NCBI GenBank assembly: GCA_947247005.1
Contig: OX365955.1
Location: forward strand, 7,760,001-7,824,000
Origin: Spisula solida
Taxonomy: Eukaryota > Mollusca > Bivalvia > Venerida > Mactridae
Length of the DNA stretch: 64,000 bases
Reading direction: 5' to 3'
The notes below the pieces were generated by a model, which was given only the letters and a program-made list of their open reading frames with translations, made no database searches and was not told where the DNA came from. The position numbers were made by a program, and so were the translations under genes. Numbering within the stretch: position 1 is the first letter of the stretch; each line of letters starts with the position of its first letter. Shown in pieces: positions 48,701 through 56,704 of the stretch.

Positions 48701-50832
48701 TGCGTGGATTTTGATAAAAATGCATTTTCGTGGGGTCGTTAATTCGTGGATTACAAAACATGAAATGATAAACCCATGTTCGATATTTGAGAGATCGATT
48801 AGTCGTGGGGATAATATTTCGTGGTCCAGTGCAACAGCAACAACTCCTAAATTAATGATTTTACAGTATTTAATAATATACAATGTACGGAAAAACCTCG
48901 AGTTTGGGATGGGAGTCTTAACCATATAATGGCAGTGTGTAATGTTTTTTTATGATGATGTCATTCTATGATATAAATGATTTATCAGACGTCGACGTAA
49001 CGTGTGGTTATCTCGTAACGTACAATACATAGTATGGTAAGTATTTTATGTTATAACTGTAAGTTAACCTACTGAACGATACGTAACAATACGATATACA
49101 AACGTACGAATTAATCATGATTAAACATGAAGAAAAACATTGTGATTTTTGCTGTTGTTTTTATGTTGCATTTTACGTCTTACTGACAATATATCAGTCA
49201 CATGGGAACTTTATTACCCAACCACACTGTCCTCACATTTAGTCCAGGAACATTATCGTCCACCAGTGTATTCTGAAACCAGGCCCCGATCTCCCGAAAC
49301 ATCTCAAGTAGAAATATTTGCTCAAATCAGAGTCTAAATTTAACATACATCAGAAGTTCGTGATCTTGACATTTTGCGGTAATAAACTCAGAATAATGTG
49401 TCTGCTTTTATGCCAATTTTGATATCATACTCCTATGGAAATAACTACACAGATTTATGACAACACGTGAGATGAGATTGATCTCAAATTGAGATCCTTT
49501 GGTCGCTCGGGGCCAGAATCAGCGTCTGGGAACTTGATGTTTACCACTGATGTATGGGTATGACCAGAATCAGCGTCTGGGAACTTGACGTTTACCACTG
49601 ATGTATGGGTATGACCAGAATCAGCGTCTGGGAACTTGACGTTTACCACTGATGTATGGGTATGACCAGGAACGGGTCCTACACGCTATGACCAGGAACG
49701 GGTCCTACACGCTGTGACCAGGAACGGGTCCTACACTCTATGACCAGGAACGGGTCCTACACGCTATGACCAGGAACGGGTCCTACACGCTATGACCAGG
49801 AACGGGTCCTACACGCTGTGACCAGGAACGGGTCCTACACTCTATGACCAGGAACGGGTCCTACACGCTATGACCAGGAACGGGTCCTACACGCTATGAC
49901 CAGGAACGGGTCCTACACGCTATGACCAGGAACGGGTCCTACACGCTATGACCAGGAACGGGTCCTACACGCTATGACCAGGAACGGGTCCTACACGCTA
50001 TGACCAGGAACGGGTCCTACACGCTATGACCAGGAACGGGTCCTACACTCTATGACCAGGAACGGGTCCTACACTCTATGACCAGGAACGGGTCCTACAC
50101 GCTGTGACCAGGAACGGGTCCTACACGCTGTGACCAGGAACGGGTTCTACACTCTATGACCAGGAACGGGTCCTACACGCTATGACCAGGAACGGGTCCT
50201 ACACGCTGTGACCAGGAACGGGTTTTACACACCGAGTGTCAAGTAAGGGGGGCTAGACCAGTTCAGTATTACAAGACCATGTAACCACTTTGACCGTATG
50301 TCACTCCTGTGACCAAACCCAAAACACCCATCCCAGTCTACATACAAAATGTGTTGTAATCGGTTAAAATATCAAAATAAATACCGACAAAACAAGTCTT
50401 TTCTCATTTCACACACAGTCTCGTTTCATGTTATTTCATTTAATTGACTTATAATTTAGTTAATAATTAATTAATACCGCCTACTCGATAGCCTAGTGGT
50501 TGAGTGTTCGCTTCGAGTGCGGGTGGTCTCGGGTTCGATTTCTGGCCGCGTCATACCAAAGACAAAATAGAAATGGTACCAGCATAATTCCCTTGCTATG
50601 CGCTTAACAGAAAAGGGGAAACTGGCTTCTCTTCTCTCATACCCTCGTGGCGACTGATAACATCAGGAATGAGGTGTCGAGAGTGATTTATATAAGTTGA
50701 AAAACTAGTTTCACAATCGAGCTAAAGTTAATTAGTATAAACTAAACTAATTAAATGCTTACCTGACGTTATTCCTGTATATAAGGTAACGAACACCGTC
50801 AATAACAACGTAACTTCCTTCAAACTACACAT
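27703..50832 (-). CDS. GH18 chitinase-like protein B, tandem paralogue of A (7 exons)
   Basis: Exons in coding order: 50832-50763, 38315-37873, 35673-35549, 31525-31402, 30974-30789, 28530-28408, 28032-27703. The sum is 467 codons (466 residues plus stop), with intron positions and phases identical to gene A. It has a signal peptide (residues 1-23), SIGG, FDGIDIDWEW with catalytic Glu at 156, MAYD at 221-224 and MFWSLELDDF near 369-378. As in A, the YGR cleft motif is lost (LTGVTNTF, 275-282). The stalk is shorter than in A and ends in a hydrophobic tail fitting a GPI signal. The donor after exon 6 reads AAG followed by GCAAGT, a GC-AG intron; the paralogue has GT there, and the nearest alternative GT donor breaks the frame. 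Intron 1 is about 12.4 kb against 5.2 kb in A because of inserted repeats. The family call is firm; chitin hydrolysis is inferred from the motifs. Confidence 0.9.
28110..28340. repeat. partial tandem duplication in gene B intron 6
   Basis: Two units share CATAGCTGATGTAGCTATTT and ATAGAAATATAAGTCGCTTT (around 28155-28205 and 28290-28335), about 135 bp apart. Confidence 0.7.
28408..28408 (-). other. GC-AG intron donor, gene B exon 6
   Basis: On the minus strand exon 6 ends in GAAGAGAAG and the intron begins GCAAGT, matching the extended consensus known for GC-AG introns. The equivalent junction in gene A is AAAAG followed by GTATGAG. Using the GC donor keeps the frame and the SMEEK-V junction aligned between the paralogues; using the GT four bases further on does not. 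Confidence 0.75.
28800..30365. other. intron 5 of gene B, nothing firm
   Basis: AT-rich intron sequence. A hairpin at about 29300-29350 (AAGGCTTTATTATTTTAAAA against TTAAAATAAAGCCT) and a G/C-run segment near 28830 look like decayed transposons. No exon is seen. Confidence 0.4.
30371..30540 (+). mobile_element. TIR element, ACGGAGA-end family, truncated copy
   Basis: Matches 51371-51535 over TTTATGCATGAATATAT, GCGAGC-like, ATATCGGT and GAGCGTCTTCGTGATACTCC. The right terminal repeat is missing. Confidence 0.6.
31118..31192. mobile_element. 75-bp TIR micro-element with 9-bp target duplication
   Basis: Perfect 12-bp inverted ends TAGTCTGGTTCC and GGAACCAGACTA, flanked by GGACGGAGG on both sides (31109-31117, 31193-31201). 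Same family as 2347-2407. It lies in intron 4 of gene B. Confidence 0.75.
31530..33090. other. intron 3 of gene B, left part
   Basis: Contains a short heptamer array (32048-32094, about six to seven copies of CACTCAG). No other recognisable feature; AT-rich. Confidence 0.45.
32048..32094. repeat. 7-bp microsatellite (CACTCAG)n
   Basis: Six to seven perfect tandem copies of the heptamer. Confidence 0.95.
33098..33363. mobile_element. hairpin repeat family, copy 1
   Basis: Starts TTAGAATATAACCTACATTA, has an inverted TTATATTCTAA, then a stem of about 36 bp (TTAGAACATATTAAGTAAAT with its complement) around a CTCGCTTGGCTTCGCTCGC loop. Two further copies are tandem at 45967-46496. Confidence 0.8.
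34285..35045. repeat. 20-bp satellite, 38 copies
   Basis: Tandem ACTAATACCTTCTATACACC with scattered single-base variants, in intron 3 of gene B. Confidence 0.97.
35790..36656. repeat. 41-bp minisatellite, about 21 copies
   Basis: The unit includes AATAAACCAAGAGAAAGACT and GGACACCACCTGGCTGAGAA. Because 41 is not a multiple of three and the unit has no stop on the minus strand, three overlapping minus-strand frames (up to 333 codons, 35686-36687) stay open. It starts about 115 bp upstream of exon 3 of gene B, in intron 2. I do not regard the frames as genes. Confidence 0.95.
36725..37260 (+). mobile_element. TTAA-type MITE, copy 2
   Basis: 536-bp element with ends AGGGACTGCCTCAC and GTGAGGCAGCACCT, flanked by TTAA on both sides. 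The central palindrome ATTCTATAGGGTATTAAAAC is shared with the copy at 22581-23119. It lies in intron 2 of gene B. Confidence 0.85.
38515..38660 (+). mobile_element. tRNA-derived SINE head
   Basis: GGTTCGATTCC matches an RNA polymerase III B box, followed by CCGCGACACTCCAAAG, as in the SINE at 50478 (CCGCGTCATACCAAAG). Degenerate and truncated; in intron 1 of gene B. Confidence 0.5.
38660..39010 (-). pseudogene. LINE ORF2 C-terminal remnant
   Basis: Minus-strand translation in shifting frames gives NEDLWERSNQQPVDQEF, HCGWLGHTLHKKASNTIRQP and SWNPQGKRQRGRP. This is the WxGHxLR...GKRxRGRPxxxW pattern that closes ORF2 of many non-LTR retrotransposons. Frameshifts and in-frame stops show it is dead. 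Only the last 120 or so codons remain. Confidence 0.7.
39085..39215 (+). repeat. SINE-tail-like unit
   Basis: Related to the duplicated unit at 1293-1556 (CTTGACGCTTATCATA, AATGTGACTGGGTAGTCTTC, GACTGGAATACTGTTG). Confidence 0.5.
39216..40960. other. intron 1 of gene B, nothing recognised
   Basis: AT-rich. The only structure noted is a three-copy TCCGGTTTTCTCATAA run at 40852-40898. Confidence 0.4.
40965..41045 (-). mobile_element. tRNA-like SINE head
   Basis: The minus strand reads GATTGCTCAGTTGGTAGAGC (A box) and GGGTTCGATCC (B box), but acceptor and T stems do not pair. I call it a SINE or tRNA pseudogene rather than a functional tRNA. Confidence 0.55.
41558..42555. mobile_element. TA-flanked TIR element (1 kb)
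   Basis: Ends GGGGAGACCGGGGCTATGTG and its near-complement at 42529-42555 lie between TA dinucleotides. Subterminal motifs such as CCCCGGGGCAAAATGTTAC, GTAACACTTAGCCCCGG and AACAAATTGCCCCC recur in both orientations. No transposase frame is present. It lies in intron 1 of gene B. Confidence 0.75.
42560..44440. other. intron 1 of gene B
   Basis: Mostly featureless AT-rich sequence. A minus-strand B-box-like GGGTTCGAATTCCGCCTCGG around 43300-43325 marks another degenerate tRNA-derived SINE (about 43290-43370). Confidence 0.4.
44455..45203. repeat. about 150-160 bp interspersed tandem repeat
   Basis: Four or more units contain AGTATTAGAAGAGTTATTGC, GTAACTTGAAAAGT and GGAATATTAGTCAGCA, preceded by a GTCCGTTCGTCTGTATG stretch. 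The organisation resembles 3949-4860. Confidence 0.75.
45275..45882. mobile_element. 608-bp TA-flanked TIR element
   Basis: Ends TCCTTTCCGCTACCA and TGGTAGCGGAAAGGA are perfect inverted repeats between TA dinucleotides. The interior is G/C-richer than its surroundings and has a poly-A run at 45651-45666. No coding frame is seen. Confidence 0.8.
45889..47020. mobile_element. TIR element carrying a nested hairpin dimer
   Basis: Ends ATATGAGCCAGTCTCCAG and its complement CTGGAGACTGGCTCATAT bound 1.13 kb. Inside both ends lies a second inverted match (CTGCTATTTTGAC). The tandem hairpin repeat at 45967-46496 lies inside. Confidence 0.7.
45967..46496. mobile_element. hairpin repeat family, tandem dimer
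   Basis: Two nearly identical 265-bp units (45967-46231 and 46232-46496), homologous to 33098-33363. Each carries a stem of about 38 bp whose loop is CTCGCTTCGCTTCGCTCGC. High identity between the units suggests recent amplification. Confidence 0.85.
47027..48290 (+). pseudogene. Tc1/mariner-type transposase, dead copy
   Basis: A frame from ATG 47323 encodes an N-terminal helix-turn-helix-like segment and stops after about 44 codons. Further on, in other frames, VLFLDESMF (first catalytic Asp region) and WPARSPDMNPIEH (third Asp, typical of Tc1-like DDE enzymes) appear. At least one stop and several frameshifts separate the pieces. The left end near 47029 (CACTCCGCAAAAAGATTTAA) may be a TIR; no matching right end was found. 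Confidence 0.8.
48690..48866. mobile_element. TA-flanked MITE, CTGTAAA ends, copy 2
   Basis: Shares TTCGTGGATTACAAAACATG and a right end TGATTTTACAG-TA with 20334-20551. The left end is degraded. Confidence 0.55.
49513..49665. repeat. 51-bp tandem repeat, 3 copies
   Basis: Units contain CCAGAATCAGCGTCTGGGAA and CCACTGATGTATGGGTATGA. It leads directly into the 26-bp array. Confidence 0.92.
49661..50230. repeat. 26-bp satellite, about 22 copies
   Basis: Unit TATGACCAGGAACGGGTCCT plus ACACGC, with two common variants (TGTGACC for TATGACC, ACTC for ACGC) occurring in blocks. The unit shares the TATGACCAG stretch with the preceding 51-bp repeat, suggesting derivation from it. Intron 1 of gene B. 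Confidence 0.95.
50478..50750 (+). mobile_element. tRNA-derived SINE, next to gene B exon 1
   Basis: A box TAGCCTAGTGGTTGAGTG and B box GGGTTCGATTTC are followed by CCGCGTCATACCAAAGAC and a tail ending ATTAGTATAAACTA. A sister copy is at 54288-54540. The tail ends about 12-17 bp from the exon 1 donor of gene B (50762), antisense to the gene. Confidence 0.75.
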
Positions 50833-51366
50833 TGTGTCAAACTAAATTGTCCACTGTCTGAATGAATAATTTTTAATAAAACTTTATTGTTTATATCCTA
50901 TCCTATATATCCATAAATTGCTTCAAGTGGACCGTAAATCTTGTGACCTTTCAGACTACGTATAAAGTAAAGATGCATAGAAACAACGTCGTTTTATCGT
51001 TTTATCATGTGTAGAATTTGAGGGTCGTTTCGAAATTGCCCACGTTGTACGATTTATTCACATTATATAATAATTTGGATTTCGGTCAATACGCTGACAG
51101 TTGCATATTCTATAACAAAAAAGTTCCGAACATAATAACTATAAAATTAAACTTAAACACGCTGTTCATAGCATCATAAAAATGAAACTCGTCGACTTTG
51201 AAGTTGTTTAAAATTCTCATTAACATTATATAATTTCCAACTTCATAGCGGTTGCCTATGCATCACGTCACAAATGAAAATTAATTATGTTAATGAACAG
51301 TTTATATACCTGCATGTGCTAACAGACAGAGCGTGACATTTAAAGAGATACGTCAACTATAATCGT

Positions 51367-51598
51367 ATAGCACGGAGAATTTGACATGATCCTGATCTTT
51401 ATGCATGAATATATAACAAGGTTTCTTGAGGTAAATAAGATAATCGTGCACTATCGGTTATTAAGATCTCTGTTGGCATTACACCCCGAGCGTCTTCGTG
51501 TTACTTCCCGCAACCGGGGTAATAAAAATAGACAATACATCAGCTGTTGAATTATGCCGATAGAAGGTTAAGAGATGTGTCATATTCTCCGTACTATA
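51367..51598 (+). mobile_element. TIR element, ACGGAGA-end family, complete copy
   Basis: Inverted ends TATAGCACGGAGAATTTGAC and GTGTCATATTCTCCGTACTA. It contains the TTTATGCATGAATATAT and GAGCGTCTTCGTG blocks shared with three other copies. It is about 530 bp upstream of the gene B start codon, within its likely promoter region. Confidence 0.65.
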
Positions 51599-51599
51599 T

Positions 51600-52147
51600 C
51601 TGAGTGAATATGGTTCTAAATCTTAAACAAATCTGTTTTTTAAATTGGTAGATCAATATAGTATCACTTTAAAATATCGTTGAATTCATTAATTACAATT
51701 TTAGTGTACAAAACGTTGCCATTATTACTGTTTAATTGTAGATCGTTTGTCAATTTGCTGTGTTCAAGTCTTAGTCTACGCGGTTCTAGATTTTTGTCTC
51801 AGGGCTGTCCGACCAGTCATTTTGCTCAGGGGGTGTCCAACAAACATTTTCGTAAAGGTTTGTCCTGACAAGACCCTAAATGCTGTCGAACTCCTGTAAA
51901 AAATATATGTAAAAACACACACATTTTTGCCAAAAGTCCAGGGCCCGCACTCCCTCCGCTCTGGAACCGCGCAAGCTGTGGTTATTCAGCAGAATATATG
52001 AACTATATAAGTGTATAATGTGCACATGGTTGAATATTGAAATTGCGTCTACGTTAAAATTTAGAGTAGATGACCGAAGGAGACGTCAACTCAGTCGGAT
52101 ACTTGGGAAGCTTCCCCTCATGATTCCCCACTTTCGCATCTCAACAT
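51600..52147. other. upstream of gene B, nothing firm
   Basis: No gene. A GTCCAGGGCCCGC / CTCTGGAACCGCGC stretch near 51935-51970 resembles one end of a hAT-like element, but no partner end was found. Confidence 0.4.
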
Positions 52148-52550
52148 AAATTACTAGAAGATGGTACTAGCTCCAAACCGTGCTCCAATAATCAATCAAA
52201 TTACTAGAAGATGGTGTTGGCTCCAAACCGTGCTCCAATAATCAATCAAATTACTAGAAGATGGTGATAGCTCCAAACCGTGCTCCAATAATCAATCAAA
52301 TTACTAGAAGATGGTGATAGCTCCAAACCGTGCTCCAATAATCAATCAAATTACTTGAAGATGGTGATAGCTCCAAACCGTGCTCCAATAATCAATCAAA
52401 TAACTAGAAGATGGTGATAGCTCCAACCCGTGCTCCAATAATCAATCAAATTACTAGAAGATGGTGTTGGCTCCAAACCGTTCTCCAATAATCAATCAAA
52501 TTACTAGAAGATGGTGATAGCTCCAAACCGTGCTTCAGTAATCGATCTAA
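52148..52550. repeat. 50-bp minisatellite, 8 copies
   Basis: Units contain AAATTACTAGAAGATGGTGA and CTCCAAACCGTGCTCCAATA. The flanks on the right (to 52690) match 14430-14790. Confidence 0.93.
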
Positions 52551-52999
52551 TTAGCTCAAATATCCTAAATCGTCTTTGTGACTGGGGCCACTTTCATGCA
52601 GAGCAAGCAAGCAACACTGTTCTGCTTGTGCCTTGTGTACTCTGTTGTTTCCACTGAGTGCTGCCTTTCCTGGTCGATTTGTTATTGATTAACTTTTTTG
52701 TGCAATCGTGCTTCACTGGGGATAGTCTGGTATATACATTTCCAATGCATGAACATTATAATATATACAAATATACATATATGAATAAATACTTGAGGAA
52801 GTATAACTTATGCCATCATAAAACATTCTGATTTATGTAGCGGTATAGAAAATAAAATTATTCATGGTATAAAATACACTCGGAAGTAAAATGCCTCTGA
52901 CAACAGGTGAAACAAAAAATATACAGTTCTAGTTAATTGTGACTTCCCTTGCATGCATGATCTTTCACCAGAGTGTTCTTCGCCTGTGATAGTCCGGAA

Positions 53000-53165
53000 A
53001 CTTGACTGAGGATGCCTTGCATGAAGCTCAACGTTTAAAACGGAGAAACTGACTTTTCTTCGCTCATACTTTCATGGCGATAGTTACCATCATGACTGTC
53101 GTGTAGAGAGTGATTAATATAAATGATAGAGCTGGTTTCACAATCGACCTATTTCAAATAGATCA
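53000..53165 (+). mobile_element. SINE fragment (3' part)
   Basis: Matches the 3' half of the SINE at 54288-54540: CTTTTCTTCGCTCATACTTTC, GTGATTAATATAAATGATAG and TTTCACAATCGACC. The tRNA-like head is missing. Confidence 0.55.
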
Positions 53166-53276
53166 GACAAAATTAAAATTATAAATCGTCGGATTCAGAC
53201 CTGTTCAGATCGCCATTTACACGGGGGTCTTACCTCTGCTACACGAGAATTGAATGCCTGGCGAGTGACTATGGCA

Positions 53277-54243
53277 TCCAATTCTTTGTGTGATTCCCAT
53301 AGTGACTCGACAGCCATCCAATTCTTTGTGTGATTCCCATAGTGACTCGACTACCGTCCAATTCTTTGTGTGATTCCCATAGTGACTCGACAGCCATCCA
53401 ATTCTTTGTGTGATTCCCATAGTGACTCGACTACCGTCCAATTCTTTGTGTGATTCCCATAGTGACTCGACAGCCATCCAATTCTTCGTATGATTCCCAT
53501 AGTGACTCGACTACCGTCCAATTCTTTGTGTGATTCCCATAGTGATTCGACTACCGTCCAATTCTTTGTGTGATTCCCATAGTGACTCGACTACCATCAA
53601 ATTATTTGTGTGATTCCCATAGTGACACGACTACCGTCCAATTCTTTGTGTGATTCCCATAGTGACTCGACTACCGTTCAATTCTTTGTGTGATTCCCAT
53701 AGTGACTCGACTACCGTCCAATTCTTTGTGTGATTCCCATAGTGACTCGACTACCGACAATTCGTTGTGTGATTCCCATAGTGACTCGACTACCGTCCAA
53801 TTCTTTGTGTGATTCCCATAGTGACTCGACTACCATCAAATTATTTGTGTGATTCCCATAGTGACACGACTACCGTCGAATTCTTTGTGTGATTCCCATA
53901 GTGACTCGACTACCATCAAATTATTTGTGTGATTCCCATAGTGACTCGACTACCATCAAATTATTTGTATGATTCCCATAGTGACTCGACAGCCATCCAA
54001 TTCTTTGTGTGATTCCCATAGTGACTCGACTACCGTCCAATTCTTTGTTTGATTCCCATAGTGACTCGACAGCCATCCAATTCTTTGTGTGATTCCCATA
54101 GTGACTCGACTACCGCTCAATTCTTTGTGTGATTCCCATAGTGACTCGACTACCGTTCAATTCTTTGTGTGATTCCCATAGTGACTCGACTACCGTTCAA
54201 TTCTTTGTGTGATTCCCATAGTGACTCGACAGCCATCCAATTA
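53277..54243. repeat. 40-bp minisatellite, about 24 copies
   Basis: Unit TCCAATTCTTTGTGTGATTC plus CCATAGTGACTCGACTACCG, with alternation of CTACCG and CAGCCA endings in parts of the array. Not coding in my reading. Confidence 0.95.
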
Positions 54244-54284
54244 TTATATGACATAGATTGGTCCTCGTAGTATTTTATCAGATT

Positions 54285-54540
54285 CGGTAAGCCTAGCGGT
54301 TGAGCTTTCGCTTAGAGTGTGTGAGGTCTCGGGTTCAATCCCTGACCGCGCCATACCAAAGACGAAATAAAAATGGTACCAAACATTCCCTTGCTAGACG
54401 CTCAGCATAAAAGGAAAATTGGCTTCTCTTCTCTCATACCCTCGTTGCGATGGATAACGTCAGGAATGAGGTAACGGTGGTGATTAATATAAGTTTGAAA
54501 AACTTGTTTCACAATCGACCTTAAATAAATTAGTATAAAC
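54285..54540 (+). mobile_element. tRNA-derived SINE
   Basis: A box TAGCGGTTGAGCTTTCG and B box GGGTTCAATCCC, then CCGCGCCATACCAAAGACG and tail ATTAGTATAAACTA. Sister of 50478-50750. Confidence 0.75.
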
Positions 54541-54756
54541 TAAGTATTAACCAGCCCTCATTACAACGGATGCGGATCCAGAGTCTCTGTCAACTTGGGA
54601 ATGTAAACACGTTGATAACTAAGCAGACCGCATTCACTGCATCACCCACATACGGACTACACACATATCTGTGTTGTCGGGTGAGCCGTTTGTTTGTCTC
54701 ATACCTGTACCATGATTGTACATAACCACTTTTACCTCTCCTTTACCATCGATCGC

Positions 54757-55247
54757 CTGTGTACCGTTTTATCAAAGCACTTACGTTTAAATTTAAATTC
54801 TTTATATAACTCTTTTAAAACTACATTTATATAATATATATATAGTGTGGTAAATTGATCTTCAATGTTAATAATGCTTTAGTCAATTTTAAAACTAGTA
54901 ACTACTACACACCATATCTTTTCCAAGTTTGTATTTGTTAAATAATTTATAAAGAAATTAAATTTGAGCGTAATTTTGATATTGACTTATAGGTGCTGCC
55001 TCACGATCGCAACCTCGTACCGTTTTATCAAAGCACTTACGTTCAAATTTAAATTCTTTATAATTACTTTTCAACTACAAAGTGTGGTAAATGGATGTTC
55101 AATATTAAATTATTAATCATGTTTTAGCCAATTAACTACTATAAACCGTAACTAAACTGTTAAATAATTATAAAGACTATTAAATTTAAGCGTAATAAGT
55201 TTAATATTGGCTAAAGTGCTTTGATAAAACAGTACCCGGACCGGTAT
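54757..55247. mobile_element. dimeric MITE-like element
   Basis: Two related halves (about 54760-54990 and 55015-55247) each open with GTACCGTTTTATCAAAGCAC. The right end carries the inverted GTGCTTTGATAAAACAGTAC. At the junction (54990-55008) lies AGGTGCTGCCTCAC, an end of the TTAA-type MITE family. Confidence 0.65.
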
Positions 55248-55274
55248 GTATTATAAAGCATCTTAGTAAAAATA

Positions 55275-55675
55275 TACCAGATTTATATAGCGCCCTTTTC
55301 ATGCGAACGCACGTTCAAAGGCACTTTGCATTATTTTTTGTTGCAGCCACAAGGGCGCATGTGCATCCCCTACCAGTGCAGATACAGCATGATCTGACTG
55401 AGAGAAAGCCCCTGAAGGGAGAGAGAGAGACATTAGATACAGGCATGTCCGGCGCTGCAGAAGTGCGCCTAGCTCTTATTTCGAATAGACAGCCTGGTTC
55501 TTTAATGTGCCCGGTGTATAGCTTCCTGGCACTTCCAGATACTTTGCAGACCACACGGCCAGATATAGCGGGAAATATTATAAATATTTCAGAAATGTCA
55601 AGTTCCGATGCCAGGGATTGAACCCACTACCTCTGGATTGACAGCCCAGTGCGTTACCACTGAGCTAAAAACAAA
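55275..55675 (-). mobile_element. long SINE-like repeat with tRNA-Asp-like head
   Basis: The minus strand begins near 55670 with TTAGCTCAGTGGTAACGCAC and a GTC-anticodon-like loop in CTGGGCTGTCAATCCAG, then GGGTTCAATCCC. The acceptor stem does not pair, so it is not a functional tRNA. The body runs to the TTTATATAGCGCCCTTTTCA segment at 55282. Frames at 55301-55621 are repeat-borne. Confidence 0.6.
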
Positions 55676-55949
55676 TTTCTTAAATCATACAAAATCCTTG
55701 TAATATATCAAGGGCTATCAATTAGATTTACATTCGTGAGTCAAGGCATCAGCTAATCATCAAAATAAAAATGAACATTTTTACACAGTGCTTAAACATT
55801 TTGAAAAGAGATCCAATAATTAGTAGGAAAACTTGGATTATTCTTCCATTCTCTCGGATATGTTCCGCACAAATGTTTAACTTAAATACTTAAGTTTTCA
55901 CTAAGTTGCTTTCTGAATACCAGTCCAGATAATATATGTATTGAAAATG

Positions 55950-56140
55950 TATATTGCGGAGACATTGACGTGATCCTAAACTTTATGCATGACTATATTA
56001 CATATACATGTACAAGGTTCTTGAATATATCATTTCCGCGAGCCAATCCTTTACGGATTTGTGTTTATAAATACACATCGAGCGTCTCTGTGATATTCCC
56101 CGCTAATAAAAGCATATGTAACCGGTGCAATAAACATAGA
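55950..56140 (+). mobile_element. TIR element, ACGGAGA-end family, copy 4
   Basis: Contains GCGGAGACATTGACGTGATC, CTTTATGCATGACTATAT and GAGCGTCTCTGTGATATTCC. The right terminal repeat was not located. Confidence 0.55.
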
Positions 56141-56539
56141 CAAGAATGAAACAAGATTTGTCTAAAAAAATGTGGCAAAAATGTTCTCTTAAATAGCTGC
56201 AACTAATAGACAGATAATGTACTACAATGTGTAAAGTAGCCACATTAGTATCCAAAAGCACTTTCGTTTATCATCCTGTCATATTCTTGACATGACGAAG
56301 TTATCAAATATACATTTTGTAATCGCTACTCGGCGCCTACCTGCATGACGCATTGAAATTACGAACTTGTGTGGTAAAAGAAAATAAACAACATTCATAT
56401 AATATGATTGTCATTACTAGGAACGAAAATTATTTGTGTGGTTGATGACAAATATTTTCACAATCACTATATTGGTTTTGCAATGCATCCGTTTTTCAGT
56501 TAAATATTACCTAACCAGTTCCCGGAATCAACTTCAACC

Positions 56540-56704
56540 ATGTGCGTTCACGATATCACGGAAGAACTGCTCAACCTAGGAATCACGAGCACAGAATCAC
56601 GAGTTCGTGCGACTTATAACAATTCTGAACTCGGCCTTTATGCATTGCAATATGATTTACTGGACGGAAATAGCCGAGCTTTCACTATTAGTCGTATGAC
56701 TTAA
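56540..56704 (+). other. 54-residue open frame, unrecognised
   Basis: ATG to TAA in a locally less AT-biased stretch, with a balanced amino-acid composition unlike its surroundings (for example ITEELLNLGITSTESRV). No signal peptide, domain or splice partner is recognised. It could be a short gene, an exon or chance. Confidence 0.15.

Noticed and set aside
53217..53477. 86-codon minus-strand frame
   Set aside because: Lies in the 40-bp minisatellite and repeats the same short peptide in shifting frames.
55301..55621. 106-residue plus-strand protein
   Set aside because: Lies entirely within a SINE-like repeat in antisense orientation; no domain or splice context.
55600..55675. tRNA-Asp gene on the minus strand
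   Set aside because: Anticodon arm and boxes are visible, but the acceptor stem does not pair and the head continues into a SINE-like body.
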